The notes under the pieces are model-generated. The model had not been told where the DNA came from and did no database searches. It was given only the letters and a program-made list of their open reading frames with translations. From the NCBI GenBank assembly GCA_035772405.1, contig JAYKKM010000051.1, forward strand, positions 792,001-856,000: a stretch of 64,000 bases of DNA, written 5' to 3'. The DNA is from Chrysogorgia sp. JL179-B06. Lineage: Eukaryota > Cnidaria > Anthozoa > Scleralcyonacea > Chrysogorgiidae. A program made the position numbers and the translations under genes. Below, piece after piece: positions 12,300-21,150 of this stretch; position 1 is the stretch's first letter, and each line of letters begins with the position of its first letter.

Positions 12300-15200
12300 A
12301 ATAGGGAGAGATAGAGAGAGATAGAGTGAGAGAAAGAGAGAGTTATTAGATAGAGATAGATAGAAAGAGATAGTTTATTTGCTGTTTCAGATGCTGTTTA
12401 AGATGATTTTAGAAAGAAAAGCAACAGTGATGTTCCAGCGCGGTTTATTTTACATGTATTGAATATATTCCTGACCCTGTATTCCAGAATTTTAGTTTAC
12501 TGAAATTACACGATATTTGTTTGCTGCAATTAGGCCTATTTAATATGTATTCTTGCCAAAATTCTCTTTTACCAAAAAGGTTTTAAAATACGCCGTGAAT
12601 CCCGGACCCCATAGGCTAAATGCTCCCGGTCCGACATCTGCACTATATAAGCATAAACGCAATTGCAAATCCTAGCCATAAATATTCCTATCCCTAACCC
12701 TAAATATCCGTACAAATTGTCGGACCTGCAACCACTTCTTTAAAAATATGTTTATTTTGAACAATCAAATGCATACTTATAACACAAGGAATTTAATTGC
12801 CATTCGTACGCCATTATGTAGAAAGGTTCAAAATTCTTTAATTCTCCTACTGAACTGGTCAGCAGTTTCCTTTAATTCATTTTTGAATAGCTAAAAACAT
12901 TTCTTTGTTTAAAATATTAAGAAATTTGCTATAATTATTGTTAATGTGTATTATTTGATTATATTAGTCTGCCAAAGTTATTTGTAATATAAGCATTCAG
13001 ATTTTTTATATAGAAGGGAAACCTAAATTTATATAAGCCTATTGTGGTTTAATTTTAGGCTCCATTGCCGCTAATTTTCTTCATATATGTAATATATATA
13101 TGTATTAATCTGTAAAATTAGTTGCGAAATCAAATAATTCAATTCAATTCAATAGCTATATTTTATTTTCATCCCGCTCAACTCTGTAATTTCCCGCCAA
13201 AACTTACCGATCCAGAAAAAAGCGTATGGCCCTTGCAGCATATAGGCTGGGGGGTGGGGGGGGGGGGAGGGGGGGTGTCGAATAGGATTCCGATTCTTCA
13301 ACCGATCAGCGAGCGTTACTTTGTGTACAAACCTGGAAACGAGCTCAGTCTTATAATAAATGCTGTACTATATACTTAAATATGATAATTACTGATGTTA
13401 AATATTGTTGCTTAGAAACATCGTGTGGTATCACAATTCCACCTCTCTCGCCATCTACCCGTCGTCTTCCACCATCTTTAATTTCTGGCACTGACCGCCA
13501 ACAGTGTTGGTCAGATCCTCCAAAATACTTGACGAAGAAATCAAAGTTGACAGACGAAGTTTTAGTATCCAAACAGGTGAGCATGAACTAAATGATATGC
13601 AAGACATGGACGATCATCGATCACCTTTTCATTGCCGGTGAGACGCTCACTCAGATGGAGAGCGAAAGTTGGAATGATGTACTGGTGCGATTGATATATG
13701 TGGCAGTCACTATATATCAGTAATACTTGGGTGTCCATATATACACTGCTGTAGTGAATGTGGGAGCGCTTGGAGTAGACAGACGATACATCGACGATCG
13801 TCAAGTTCAAATCATTAGAAAGTGTTCCTTTCAGGAATCGAACCTGTAACCTTCTGATTGCCAGTGAGATGCTCTAACCATTGAGCTACTGAGACTCAGA
13901 TGCAGGAGAGCGAAGGTTACAATGATGTACTGGTTCTAGTGCCCTAAGCCCGTTTTCCACTTCACCATTTCGCTCGCCGCTAGCGAAATATTTCTGCAAT
14001 GACATCATATTTTTCCGTTGTCGACTAATGAAAACGGGAAAAAATTATGTGATGTAGCGGCGAGCGAAATGGAAAATGAGCTTTAAACGACATTTAGGAG
14101 TTTAAAAAAGTAGAATGCTGCTTAAGGTAATTTCTCAGTAATTCATTCCGAAATAAACATTTGCTGAAACTTCCCAGTCTTAAAGTTATTGACATACTTA
14201 TATTAAAACCAAAAAAAAAGTTGGGGTCACCCAGTATGGTGACGTCATTGTGACCAATTTACGAGTTGAAACCGCATTGCACAACTTTTTCTTGAACCTT
14301 TTGACAAAGATATTTTTTTATTTTTCGCAACTAGTAATTTTACACAAGAAAACATGGTATTTTAGGGGAAAAGAAACAGCTAACAGGGTTTATTATTATA
14401 AAGAAAGGTCGTTTCCCATATTCTTTGACATGTTATTTGAAGAAACATTCATCAAAAATGTAAAATATTGTAAGTTGTAGAAATGATTTTTCTCTAAGTT
14501 TCTGTTATAACACGTAAAAGTGGTAGAAGAAAAAAATTATTAAGGATTTTTAGCAACCGTTAACCGAAATACTGACGTTTCCAGTGAAGGGCTCCACAGT
14601 GAAGGGCTCCACGTCGCTATAGTAACGTGTAAAAATCATGTATCTTCATGCTACCTGCACTATTTTCGTTATAGGCCGTGCACGATACACATACGAAAAT
14701 TGTTAACCTTTTGTGGGATTTGGAAATGAAGGTATGGGAAACGGATAATTTACTTTATTATATAGATATCGATGAAATATACTGCCAGGATTTCTCCAAT
14801 TTAGAAAAAATAGTATCTTCAATATATCATTCTCTTCACATGTGAAGTTATTTAAGAAATAAAAAACGTGTCGCGTGTGATTATCGAGTTATAATGGCAT
14901 CGATGCGTGTAAAACGCGAGACGATAGCCGAGTGTTTTACTAGCTTCTCGAGTGCCATTATAACTCGATGATCAAACAACGACAAAGTTTTTTTTATTTC
15001 TTTTATAAAATAACACCATTAAATTAACAATAAAGCCATGAAAAATGCAGATTTACCTGTTAGAGGCGTTGCTATGTGCGTTGCTAGGAACCCTTTGTTG
15101 AAAACACGTTGGCGATTTTAGCGATGAAAATGTACTCAACGTTGCAGTTAAAACATTCTGTTGTATTAGTACCTTGACTATAGCCTTGTATCCAGGTATT

Positions 15201-18200
15201 CTTTGACTTCCTTTTGTGATTTAAACTACTTAAAATCCGGCAAAAACGACAAAATCTACGCGAGGAATCACGTCAGCTTATGCTTTATTGAGTTATAATG
15301 ACACGGTTTTTGAGCTCAGTAACCAATCAGACAGCGTGTTGTCGCTGATTTACTTCCGGTTGTTTTATAATCTATTATTATGAACAGTTAGGTCATGGAC
15401 AGTAACTTTTAAAGTTACTTTTTAAGCCAGAGTAACGTCAAACTATGTCAGATCATCATGAATATTTCATCTATAAGTAAGTAAAAAAATTAATATGTTA
15501 TTTACCGTTTTGGTCAGTCCGTATAGAAAAATATTTTCCCTCTGTCTCATAAACGGCCTACGGTCTCGGGCAGTTTCTGAAACCTTGAGCAAATATTTTT
15601 CTATACGGATCGGACCTCCCATCCGATAAATAACATATATATTTGGTGGATAACTCGCTATCTGGGACCGGTTGTATAAAACTCTTAACTGCGATGTAAC
15701 TGCCCGACAGGTAGTTAAACCAGTTTAAACAGGTAATAAAGGTGTGTAGTTAACGCTAAAGTTAAATTTAACTACCTTTTTATACAACCGGCTGGGTAAA
15801 TCGTCCGCTAGGTAAATCGTGTCTCCTTATAAATTTGATCGCGAATTTGGGGGCGTGGCGGAGATAAGACGTACGAGGTTGCGCGAATTTACCGTTGAAT
15901 AGGACTCATTCACCAGATAAGTTATGAGCACGTGAACAACCTGGGGCATGTTGTTCAAAAGCTATATAAGGTGAGTAAATCATAGTCAACGGATAAATTC
16001 TCTACAGTATCTATCCACTGAATAGCGACTGATCCGGGCTTCACACAACCATATAGGTACAATCTGACCCTCGCCCAGAGGTGCTTGTGTTCTGTCCATA
16101 GTGCAGGGTATACATACATACATATATACAAATTATAATAGGTTGCTATATTTTAGGACGAATTATCAAAAAGTAACGTCAAGGAACAAAAATTACATGT
16201 CAGTCAACTTCCTAGTGAAGAAAATACGGTAATTTCTGGATCTTCTCGGCAGTTCGAAGGTTCGTGTATATTTTTATTCATTCTACCTGCTGTTCATAGC
16301 CCTTGCCGTATAGCCCTGTTAGTTGCCTTGTTAAAAAACTTGTCACATTGTACAACGTTATTATTCCACGCCGCGATATTGATTTTAATATTTCTTTTAT
16401 TCTTTATAATATGTGCAACAGAAAAGGAAGAATCAAGTGGTCCACAGGTCAGTCTATTATATTGCTTGAAGCACAAGTAGCTAGGGGTAACACAATAAAC
16501 ACCACCTATAAGAACTTCAGGCTGAAATTTAGAATAGGTTCTTAATTTATAAATCAATTTTTTTATTATGCTATAGCTAAATCCCAAACAAGGACAATAC
16601 CAACATCAGATCACGAAATTCAGTTTCAGTACACTGTAAAAACTATTAAAGGGGTCGTTTATGGACCCCTACAGGACGACCCCTCGAAGTAGTAAACCTA
16701 CAATCTTGCACAAAAGTCCGTGCGACATCAATTTGTCCTCAAAAACAGCAATGTGTCCAAACAATTTTGGCCATAAGTCCTTGCACAGGCGTAGGAACGG
16801 ACTTAAATTTCGGGGGCTGAAGTCGACAAGCAAGTAATCAGTGACCGCATTTTTAGGTCCGGGGGTGCTCACCGGAAAATGTTGACTCTAGAAGCTCGGA
16901 AAGACAATTTTCGGCAATTTGAGCAAATTTTTTCACCTATATAATTCTACAGCGAGCATTGTTCAAATGAATCCTGCCTCTACTGACAGAAGGGTCTGGT
17001 ACCAACCTTACACTCGCGTGGCAAGGGTTTAGGGGTCGGCTCACTTCAGGCTACAACCCGTTTGTAAAATCTCGCGTAGACGTAGCCAGTAGGTAGATTT
17101 ACTTAAGTAGCTTCTCTCCTAGCCTCCACATATAGTCGTATACTAATGTAATTGGGAAAAACATTAAATATAACAACGCTTGTCCAGCGCCCCCCCCCCT
17201 GCTTCCTACGCCTCTGAGTCCTTGAACAAAAGTCCTTGGGACATCAACTGCAAATCCTCATAAACAGCCATGTTTCCAAACATTTTTGGCCAGAAGTCCT
17301 TGGACAAAAGTCCTTATAGGACATCAACTGCAAATCTTCAAAAACAGCCATGTGTCCAAACAATTTTGGCCGGGTCTTTGAGGAGTCGTGTTACGACCCA
17401 TCAAATGGTGAACTCTTTGACACTTCAATACATTTAGATCACATACAATCACTACAGTACCCGGGGCTGGTTGTACTGCAATGAAAAACATTTTCAAGAA
17501 CCAAATACCCTGACTTTCCTGGTTTACTGTAACTGACATTTTGAAAACTGGAGTTTACTGTACTTTTCCAAACTCTAATTTTACTATTAATTACCATTTT
17601 CGACCGTCCTCCTCATGCACGATCATGGTATTTAAAACACAACATGAGATTTCAAGGATTCATGTCGAACAACGTCATAAAGTTTCTTCAAACATACACT
17701 GCTATTGCAGCCTCGTGCCAAGACGCATGGGGGAAGCCGTGCTGAGCGCGCATGGGTGCTTGGGAGCGACGAAAGAAGCACCTGGCAGAAAATAAATACA
17801 ATATGTTTAGAGAATGTTAATATTTAGAAAAGTTCTGGACTGCGATTGAACCTGTAAACCTTCTGATTGCCGGTGAGACGATCTAACCATTGAGCTACCG
17901 AGACTCAGATGGAGCGAAGGCACAGGTTCTATCTCTATCCGGGACTCTGAGGTTTTGAGTTTAACGATCGTCCATGTATCGTCTGTCTATTCCAAGCTCC
18001 CACATACATTACGTCAATGTATATATAACACACAACCAAGTATTACTGATATATAGTGACTGCATGTGCAGTATACATTTTTCAATTGAACCAGTACATC
18101 ATTGTAACCTTCTCTCCTCATTTCTGTAGCTCAATGATTAGATCATCTCTTCGGTAATCAGAAAGTCCCATCCCTGTGCGGGACTGAATTTTTGAGCTTG

Positions 18201-18993
18201 ACGTAATATATGAACAACGAGTTTGAGTGTTTCATCAGGGGATCCAAACACGAGAAAACATGATGAAAACACGAGCGCGAAGCGCGAGTGTTTTTATTGT
18301 TTTCGAGTGTTTGGATCCCCTGATGAAACACGATAAACGAGTTGTTTATATGGCTTCTCAATCGAACACGGATTTAATTGGATGTTTACTTAAAACGCAT
18401 TTGAGAACACACCCTCATGGGACTGAACTCACGAAGGTGTGTAAAATTTATTCAGAAAATTAACAGACTCTGTTCAGTTGAGGATGAGCGAAGACGGAGG
18501 CAGGTCGTTTCGTTCTCGAAAAAATGAATTATTAATTAAGCTCAGCAATTAGATCAATTATTAATCTCAGCAATTAGATCAAAACCGGGTTTGATCTAAT
18601 AACTGTGGTGGTATATGATTGTTACGTGTTTTACTCGAGTATCCAGCCTCAGTCATGTGATAAAATAAAGTGATTTCATTGGCTAATTGGCTCATGAATT
18701 ATTAATGAGTTTGAGAATTTCCTGTCTATCATAGCTTTTTTTTTTTTCTATCTTTTCCTTGCTAGGACCTACCAACAAGAACACCTAGCCCACAGCTTGA
18801 TTCAAAGTCATCGGATATATACAGCTTTCTAAATTCAAGAATAAAACAGCGAGATTCCTTGCTTGGTCGGTGTTTTACTTCGTGTGATCGTAGGCCTTCT
18901 GCCCAGAGTATAAAGACCATGGTTTCTGGAACTGAGAAAGGAAGATCAAGGAAATCAAGAAACGCTGTTCGTGTGGAGTCCGCCACAGCTTAG
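2176..18993 (+). CDS. Nine-exon gene of unknown function
   Basis: Assembled by eye from open frames with AG..GT borders and matching phases. Exons: 2219-2300, 3511-3582, 5734-5820, 10667-10774, 12098-12164, 13416-13576, 16157-16259, 16422-16447 and 18766-18993 (stop TAG). Phases join without a break over 934 coding bases, about 310 residues. The product starts basic (CEKEREVKKKIDAR), then acidic (ADFEDILIQDDKKEFDYLDD). A SFFRPSFVSKPSWRVES stretch follows, then Ser/Pro/Lys-rich, apparently disordered sequence ending RNAVRVESATA. No enzyme motif, membrane segment or signal peptide is visible, and I do not recognise the family. The last acceptor has a strong T-rich tract. The 5' end is unsettled: an ATG in good context at 2176 (MAATTSHK) is in frame with exon 2219 only if 17 bases (2202-2218) are removed, so the true first exon may be elsewhere. 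The introns are full of repeats. Confidence 0.6.
2430..2830. repeat. Diverged copy of a hairpin repeat family
   Basis: Contains GGAAATAACAC..TTGAGAAGAAT, TATTTCGCCAAACA and GTGCGATTTTTCAT. All three also occur in the clean palindromic element at 62291-62452. This copy is rearranged and interrupted by the hAT MITE at 2635. Confidence 0.5.
2635..2741. mobile_element. Short hAT-type MITE (107 bp)
   Basis: The element begins CATAGGCGTAGCCAG and ends CTAGTTACGCCTCTG, an inverted pair of the widespread CAGAGGCGTA hAT end. It is flanked by TTGTCAGG (2627-2634) and TTGTCAGT (2742-2749), an 8-bp duplication with one mismatch. It lies in intron 1 of the unknown gene. Confidence 0.75.
3590..3925. repeat. 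Minisatellite with GTACCGTACAT motif plus local duplication
   Basis: A block containing ATTTACTAAAAAAGGTTTTTT..CCAGTAACAGCATTTC occurs twice (about 3605-3660 and 3718-3765). It is followed by about eight units of roughly 20 bp built on TTTGTACCGTACATATG (3780-3925). Each unit holds the palindrome GTACCGTAC. Open frames here are repeat artefacts (repeated VPYMCFF). Confidence 0.85.
4079..4551. mobile_element. Inverted-repeat element (MITE, about 470 bp)
   Basis: Ends GATCATAAATAAAACTAGAG and CTCTAGTCTTATTTATGATC are inverted copies with one mismatch. The interior has further inverted pieces (CGCCGCCATCTTGG against AAAATGGCGGCG). The 103-codon minus-strand open frame inside is not supported as a gene. 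The element is in the intron between 3582 and 5734. Confidence 0.7.
4552..5730. other. Intronic sequence, possible LINE tail
   Basis: Around 4980-5026 the sequence GCGTACGGAAATAAAG followed by TTTATTATCATCAT looks like the 3' end of a non-LTR retrotransposon with a short simple tail. Nothing coding is recognisable upstream. A CTAACCTAACC-like stretch is at 5553-5576. Otherwise AT-rich with no clear feature. Confidence 0.35.
6003..6695 (+). mobile_element. LINE 3' remnant (end of reverse-transcriptase ORF and tail)
   Basis: The frame from 6003 reads WKEHIENLSEKVNKRLNMFR, then LVQPLLDYTDTVWGN and LQRLQNRGARIVL, then after frame breaks SLPDNIKNAVSLNNFK. This is the C-terminal region of CR1/L2/Rex-like non-LTR polyproteins. 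It is followed by an untranslated tail (TTCGGGCTGAATGGGCTACC) and AATAAAG just before a TCTAT array. It is 5'-truncated and broken by stops, so inactive. It lies in the intron between 5820 and 10667. Confidence 0.85.
6696..6949 (+). repeat. (TTCTA)n microsatellite, LINE tail
   Basis: About 250 bp of the pentamer TCTAT with sporadic GCTAT variants directly follows the LINE AATAAAG. It is best read as the element's expanded simple 3' tail. The repetitive YSILFYAILF translations are artefacts. Confidence 0.95.
7011..8130. other. Intronic DNA without recognised feature
   Basis: A GC-rich patch at 7025-7075 (GGGGGCAGTGGGCCCCCACT) is a small inverted repeat. The rest is AT-rich. ATGGCGTCATT-like and TTACAT patches near 7505-7570 and 7930-8010 may be decayed MITE arms. 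No exon was found. Confidence 0.3.
8135..8215 (-). repeat. tRNA-like SINE fragment, family 1
   Basis: Read on the minus strand it contains TAGCTCAATGATTAGAGAG, an A-box-like tRNA D-arm, then GGTTACAGGTTCCGTCCCTG at the B-box position. Copies lie at 13820-13900, 17838-17910 and 18108-18185. Tail motif CAATGATGTACTGGTT follows at 8229. A folded functional tRNA is not evident. Confidence 0.65.
8490..9780. other. Intronic DNA without recognised gene
   Basis: A CTTCCTTCGTTCGTT-like low-complexity patch is at 8515-8575. ATGACGTCACACA and AAGATGGCCGACAATG near 8999-9045 resemble MITE arms. The overlapping open frames at 9242-9549 on both strands have no family resemblance and no splice support. Confidence 0.3.
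9780..10140 (+). pseudogene. hAT-family transposase C-terminal remnant
   Basis: At 10003-10119 the frame reads LPVSSAHDERAFSCLKRVK, then TYSRSTMSEKRLSNLAVSQ and stop. This matches the hAT dimerisation region (P-x-S-S-A-x-x-E-R-x-F-S). Upstream, in other frames, about 9835-9988 reads EYKNVHALLNAWEFGEG and HDLTAQFENIVTL. The frame changes and stops show a dead fragment of a hAT transposase or related ZMYM/DUF4371-type protein. It lies in an intron of the unknown gene. Confidence 0.8.
10925..10985 (-). repeat. SINE family 1 body fragment
   Basis: AACCAGTACATCATTGTAACCTTCGC is the complement of the body segment that accompanies the tRNA-like part at 13670, 13925, 18090 and 58770. No tRNA-like part is left here. 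Confidence 0.6.
11024..11823. mobile_element. Non-autonomous hAT-like element (800 bp)
   Basis: Starts CAGGGTTGGAAATAACG and ends GCTATTTCGAACCCTG, an inverted pair of the common hAT end. Subterminal GCCGGC and ACCGGC motifs occur on both sides. A second element (11161-11461) is nested inside. I could not see a clean 8-bp duplication. Confidence 0.65.
11161..11461. mobile_element. Foldback element with 72-bp inverted repeats and GGTTAG core
   Basis: Left arm 11161-11233 (ATGGTCGGCGTTAGATCATA..) and right arm 11390-11461 are near-perfect inverted copies. The core (11240-11370) is rich in GGGGTTAGG, with AGGAAGACACTTAA at its start and TCTAAGTTGTTTTGGGGTTA at its end. The same core recurs at 21616-21720, 44205-44310 and 59430-59590. 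Confidence 0.8.
12267..12372 (+). repeat. (ATAGAGAG)n microsatellite
   Basis: About 105 bp of imperfect GATAGAGAGA repeats in the intron after exon 12098-12164. Confidence 0.9.
12590..12738 (-). repeat. GTCGGACC element, short copy
   Basis: Shares CCCCATAGGCTAAATGCTCC, GGTCCGACA and CCTATCCCTAACCCTAAATA, in inverted orientation, with 22852-23080. The telomere-like TTAGGG part is only about 40 bp here and expanded in the other copy. Confidence 0.7.
12739..13415. other. Intronic DNA with poly-G run
   Basis: AT-rich intron. A run of mostly G at about 13248-13277 is the only marked feature; ATATATATGT repeats are near 13086-13105. Confidence 0.5.
13595..13945 (-). repeat. tRNA-like SINE family 1, about two partial tandem units
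   Basis: Both units hold a minus-strand tRNA-like part (TAGCTCAATGGTTAGAGC and GGTTCGATTCC, A- and B-box positions; complete at 13827-13897, partial at 13620-13650). Each is followed by GAGAGCGAAGGTTACAATG and TGTACTGGTT. The unit body includes CAGTCACTATATATCAGTAA and GACAGACGATACAT. It begins right after exon 13416-13576. Confidence 0.7.
13946..14852. other. Intronic DNA with small inverted repeats
   Basis: GCCCGTTTTCCACTTCACCA..TTTCGCTCGCCGCTAGCG at 13947-13985 is inverted by GCGGCGAGCGAAATGG at 14056-14071, a small hairpin element. CAGTGAAGGGCTCCA is duplicated at 14582-14610. GATATCGATGAAATATACTG at 14766 is related, inverted, to the element at 59800. Confidence 0.5.
14853..15003. mobile_element. 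Hairpin MITE
   Basis: Left arm from AAGAAATAAAAAACGTGTCG and right arm ending ..GTTTTTTTTATTTCTT fold back. Both contain ATCGAGTTATAATGGCA or its complement, around a short loop with AACGCGAG. Confidence 0.75.
15493..15638. mobile_element. Hairpin MITE with ATATGTTATTTACCG ends
   Basis: Left end ATATGTTATTTACCG and GTCCGTATAGAAAAATATTT are inverted at the right end (AAATATTTTTCTATACGGAT.. ..CGATAAATAACATAT). A single related end occurs at 33405-33428 in an SPT2 intron. Confidence 0.8.
15664..15793. mobile_element. Hairpin MITE with ACCGGTTGTATAAAA ends
   Basis: Begins GACCGGTTGTATAAAA and ends TTTTTATACAACCGGC; TTAACTAC-type arms continue inwards. Confidence 0.8.
16700..17383. repeat. About 80-bp minisatellite, three units, interrupted by a transposon
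   Basis: Units at about 16700-16783, 17217-17300 and 17301-17380 share ACAAAAGTCCTT, GACATCAACTGCAAATC and AACAGCCATGTGTCCAAACA. The first two are separated by the hAT element at 16784-17216. Confidence 0.8.
16784..17216. mobile_element. hAT-type element with exact 8-bp target duplication
   Basis: Begins CACAGGCGTAGGAACGG and ends TGCTTCCTACGCCTCTG (inverted). It is flanked on both sides by AGTCCTTG (16776-16783 and 17217-17224). It is 433 bp with no transposase, so non-autonomous. It lies in the last intron of the unknown gene. Confidence 0.85.
17830..18186. repeat. tRNA-like SINE family 1, two copies head to head
   Basis: A minus-strand tRNA-like part is at 17838-17910 and a diverged plus-strand one at 18127-18185 (TAGCTCAATGATTAGATCAT). 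Between them are GACGATACAT-, CAGTCACTATA- and AACCAGTACATCATTGTAAC-type body segments. The opposed ends give a foldback outline. Confidence 0.65.
18186..18718 (+). mobile_element. Non-autonomous element with subterminal hairpin, family T
   Basis: One end is GACGTAATATATGA; the other is TCATGAATTATTAATGAGTT. A hairpin (about 18225-18330) has arms GTGTTTCATCAGGGGATCC and its complement. A close inverted copy is at 42485-42978 and a shorter one at 40905-41250. Both long copies keep an open frame of 78-79 codons (18227-18463 here). It lies in the last intron of the unknown gene. Confidence 0.8.
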
Positions 18994-19361
18994 ATTGACC
19001 AGGTGTTGAGGCTATATGCGTGTGTAATAATGCACTATGGTATCTAATATGTGTAGTAATGCACTGTGGTATCTATAAGGTGTGCAGTCACTAAATGTAC
19101 TACGTTCATGTCCTGACGTCAACACGAAAATTTCCGAACGATGTCCGCATGCGTCGGATGACGATGACGTGTTTTTATGTGACAATTTGATTGGTCAACG
19201 TATCATGATTGGTCAACGTCAGGTTCTGCGTTTGCCGTAATGACCTGCACAGGAATTACGGGAATTCAAAGGCACAAAAAGTCCGTGACAAAACTCTTCA
19301 AAATATCACAAAAATAATTTTTCATAACAGCTTCTTTACTCGTTGTTATTTTTTCTCTCAG
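18994..19361. other. 3' flank of the unknown gene
   Basis: No perfect AATAAA was seen close behind the stop at 18991-18993. GTGTAATAATGCACTATGGTA is partly duplicated at 19021-19070, and GATTGGTCAACGT repeats at 19190-19220. Confidence 0.4.
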
Positions 19362-19366
19362 TTAAA

Positions 19367-19422
19367 ATGTTGAGTGACAAAAAAACATTCAGAAAGCGAA
19401 TTCAGACTTTGATGAATCAAAG
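19367..19422 (+). CDS. Possible first coding exon, unknown gene
   Basis: A TTTTTTCTCTCAG acceptor (ending 19361) is followed by TTAAA, then ATG and the frame MLSDKKTFRKRIQTLMNQ. The exon would end in AG before a GTACAC donor, phase 2. It lies behind the terminal exon of the preceding gene and could start a new gene. I found no well-supported partner exon. The candidate at 26789-27007 is in the right direction, but nothing joins them. Confidence 0.25.
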
Positions 19423-19689
19423 GTACACACAAAAACAATGAAAAAGTCAGAGGATTTAAACAGTCATGTAGTAAGAAATTGAAAACTTTATAAAGGAACA
19501 ACAAAGTACAAATACATCTTTACTTTGAAAACTAAACAAGAAAGATATTGTAACGGTTTCTTTAATAACAGTCAGCCATATTACACACAACAAAACACTG
19601 TCGCCCCTTGCATCATCCCCTCTCACGTGTTTCACGCTACAATATACCAGTTCTCGTAATTGAGGCCATATAATAAACAGCTAGGCCTA

Positions 19690-20405
19690 GCTTGTTCAGT
19701 CTGTACAGAAAAATCTCCGGACCTCCGTTTTTTGCACGAACCTGCTAGGTTCGACTAAACTATCAAAACGCATTGGAATATTGAAGTCCATAAAGTCGTA
19801 CTTGCCTAAAGCTGAATGAATTCTCTTATACAATGCCCAACTTGGACAAACTGTAGTAAGAACAATATCGTAAAAGTATTCAAACTTCAGAAACGCTGCG
19901 CTAGAATTATCCTTAATGCTCAACCATGACTGTGGATTTATTTAACAGACTTGGTTGGATACTTTTTATGTAGAGTCGGACATTAGAACATGTATAATAG
20001 TATATAAACTTACTGTTAATGATACTCCTCATGAGTATTTAAACAAACTGCTAAAATTAAATAGTCAGCAACATTCTAGAAACACACGCAGCGATCATTA
20101 GAGTTACAGCGCTCACTAGAGTTCCAGAAGCCGGCCGAACTTTTTCAATTACCGCTATTAACCTTTGGAATAAACTGCCACTTAGTCTGCGTTCATCTGG
20201 CTGATGTTTTCGTGATTACCAAAAAGAATTTAAGCAATTCACGTCTTTTTCTGATTCAACTGTCATGTAATTAGGACTTCACCTTGTATCATAATATTAA
20301 CATTTTCATGTAATTTAGTCATTAATTTTTATATTTTTATACTTTTGTACATATACATATTTGTACTATTTAGTGTAACCTCTTTAAATAAAGTTTCTAT
20401 CCTAT
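19690..20405 (+). mobile_element. LINE 3' remnant, second copy type
   Basis: Frame pieces include LQKRCARIILNA (19885-19920), VNDTPHEYLNKLL (about 20010-20055) and ITAINLWNKLPLSLRSSG (about 20148-20203), typical of the C-terminus of CR1/L2-like polyproteins. It ends in TCTTTAAATAAAGTTTCTAT (20380-20399). It is frameshifted and 5'-truncated. Confidence 0.8.
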
Positions 20406-21150
20406 CTCGGTCCGATGTCGATATGATATTTTATTTACAGACTTCACGCTCAGTCAATAAGCTGTGCTTATAATTAACATTTAGATTATTAGCTAGAAAT
20501 TTCTCTGAGGTGATAGCCCGAGTTAACTATCGCCTCAGAAATCGAGAGCGAATAATCTAATTTTTTAGTAAAAACGAACTTATGTTTGTTATTTCTTCAA
20601 AATTATTTTGGAAAACGAGACATATTTATAAGCAAAAATGTTTTCGAGCAAAAATGTTTTACCAAGGCTGAGCAAAAATGTTTTGCTCAGCCTTGTCCTG
20701 CTCACTGCTCTTATCAACCCCGCGTTTCCTTGGAGACTATTCAAATCCTCCCAAGCTTTAGGGATGTATAGGATATACATCCGTATTCCGTATCAAGAAC
20801 AATTAGAAAACCGACTAATATAAAGCGTACGCCACGTCGCTCGCAACGGCAATTGACATCAAACTCCCGATTCGCCCTATTTTTTTTCCACCTTTTATTT
20901 TTCTCCTCCCGATTTCCCCCCTCACATGTTTTTCGCCTTTTTATTTTTCTCCCGATTTCCCCCCTCCCATGTTTTTCGCCTTTTTATTTTTCTCCCGATT
21001 TTTTTTAAATAAATAAATAAAGCTCGAATTTACTTAATGACCCTCATCGAGCGGGCGGTTTAACAGCTAATACACCTCACTACCATGATATTACTTATAA
21101 TTATTATAACCAAGATATTTTATGTGTGGAATATGTTGGCAAACCTCTTT
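20406..21150. other. Intergenic repeats
   Basis: GAAATTTCTCTGAGGTGATA (20498-20517) is inverted by TATCGCCTCAGAAATCGAG, a hairpin. GAGCAAAAATGTTTT is repeated at 20638-20690. Three C/T-rich units (TTTTTCGCCTTTTTATTTTT, CTCCCGATTTCCCCC) lie at 20893-21005. Confidence 0.6.

Noticed and set aside
16577..16639. Alternative terminal exon of the unknown gene (LNPKQGQYQHQ.. to TAA)
   Set aside because: It joins exon 16422-16447 in phase, but the exon at 18766-18993 has a much stronger T-rich acceptor and a longer, more protein-like frame. It could be an alternative end; kept out of the model.
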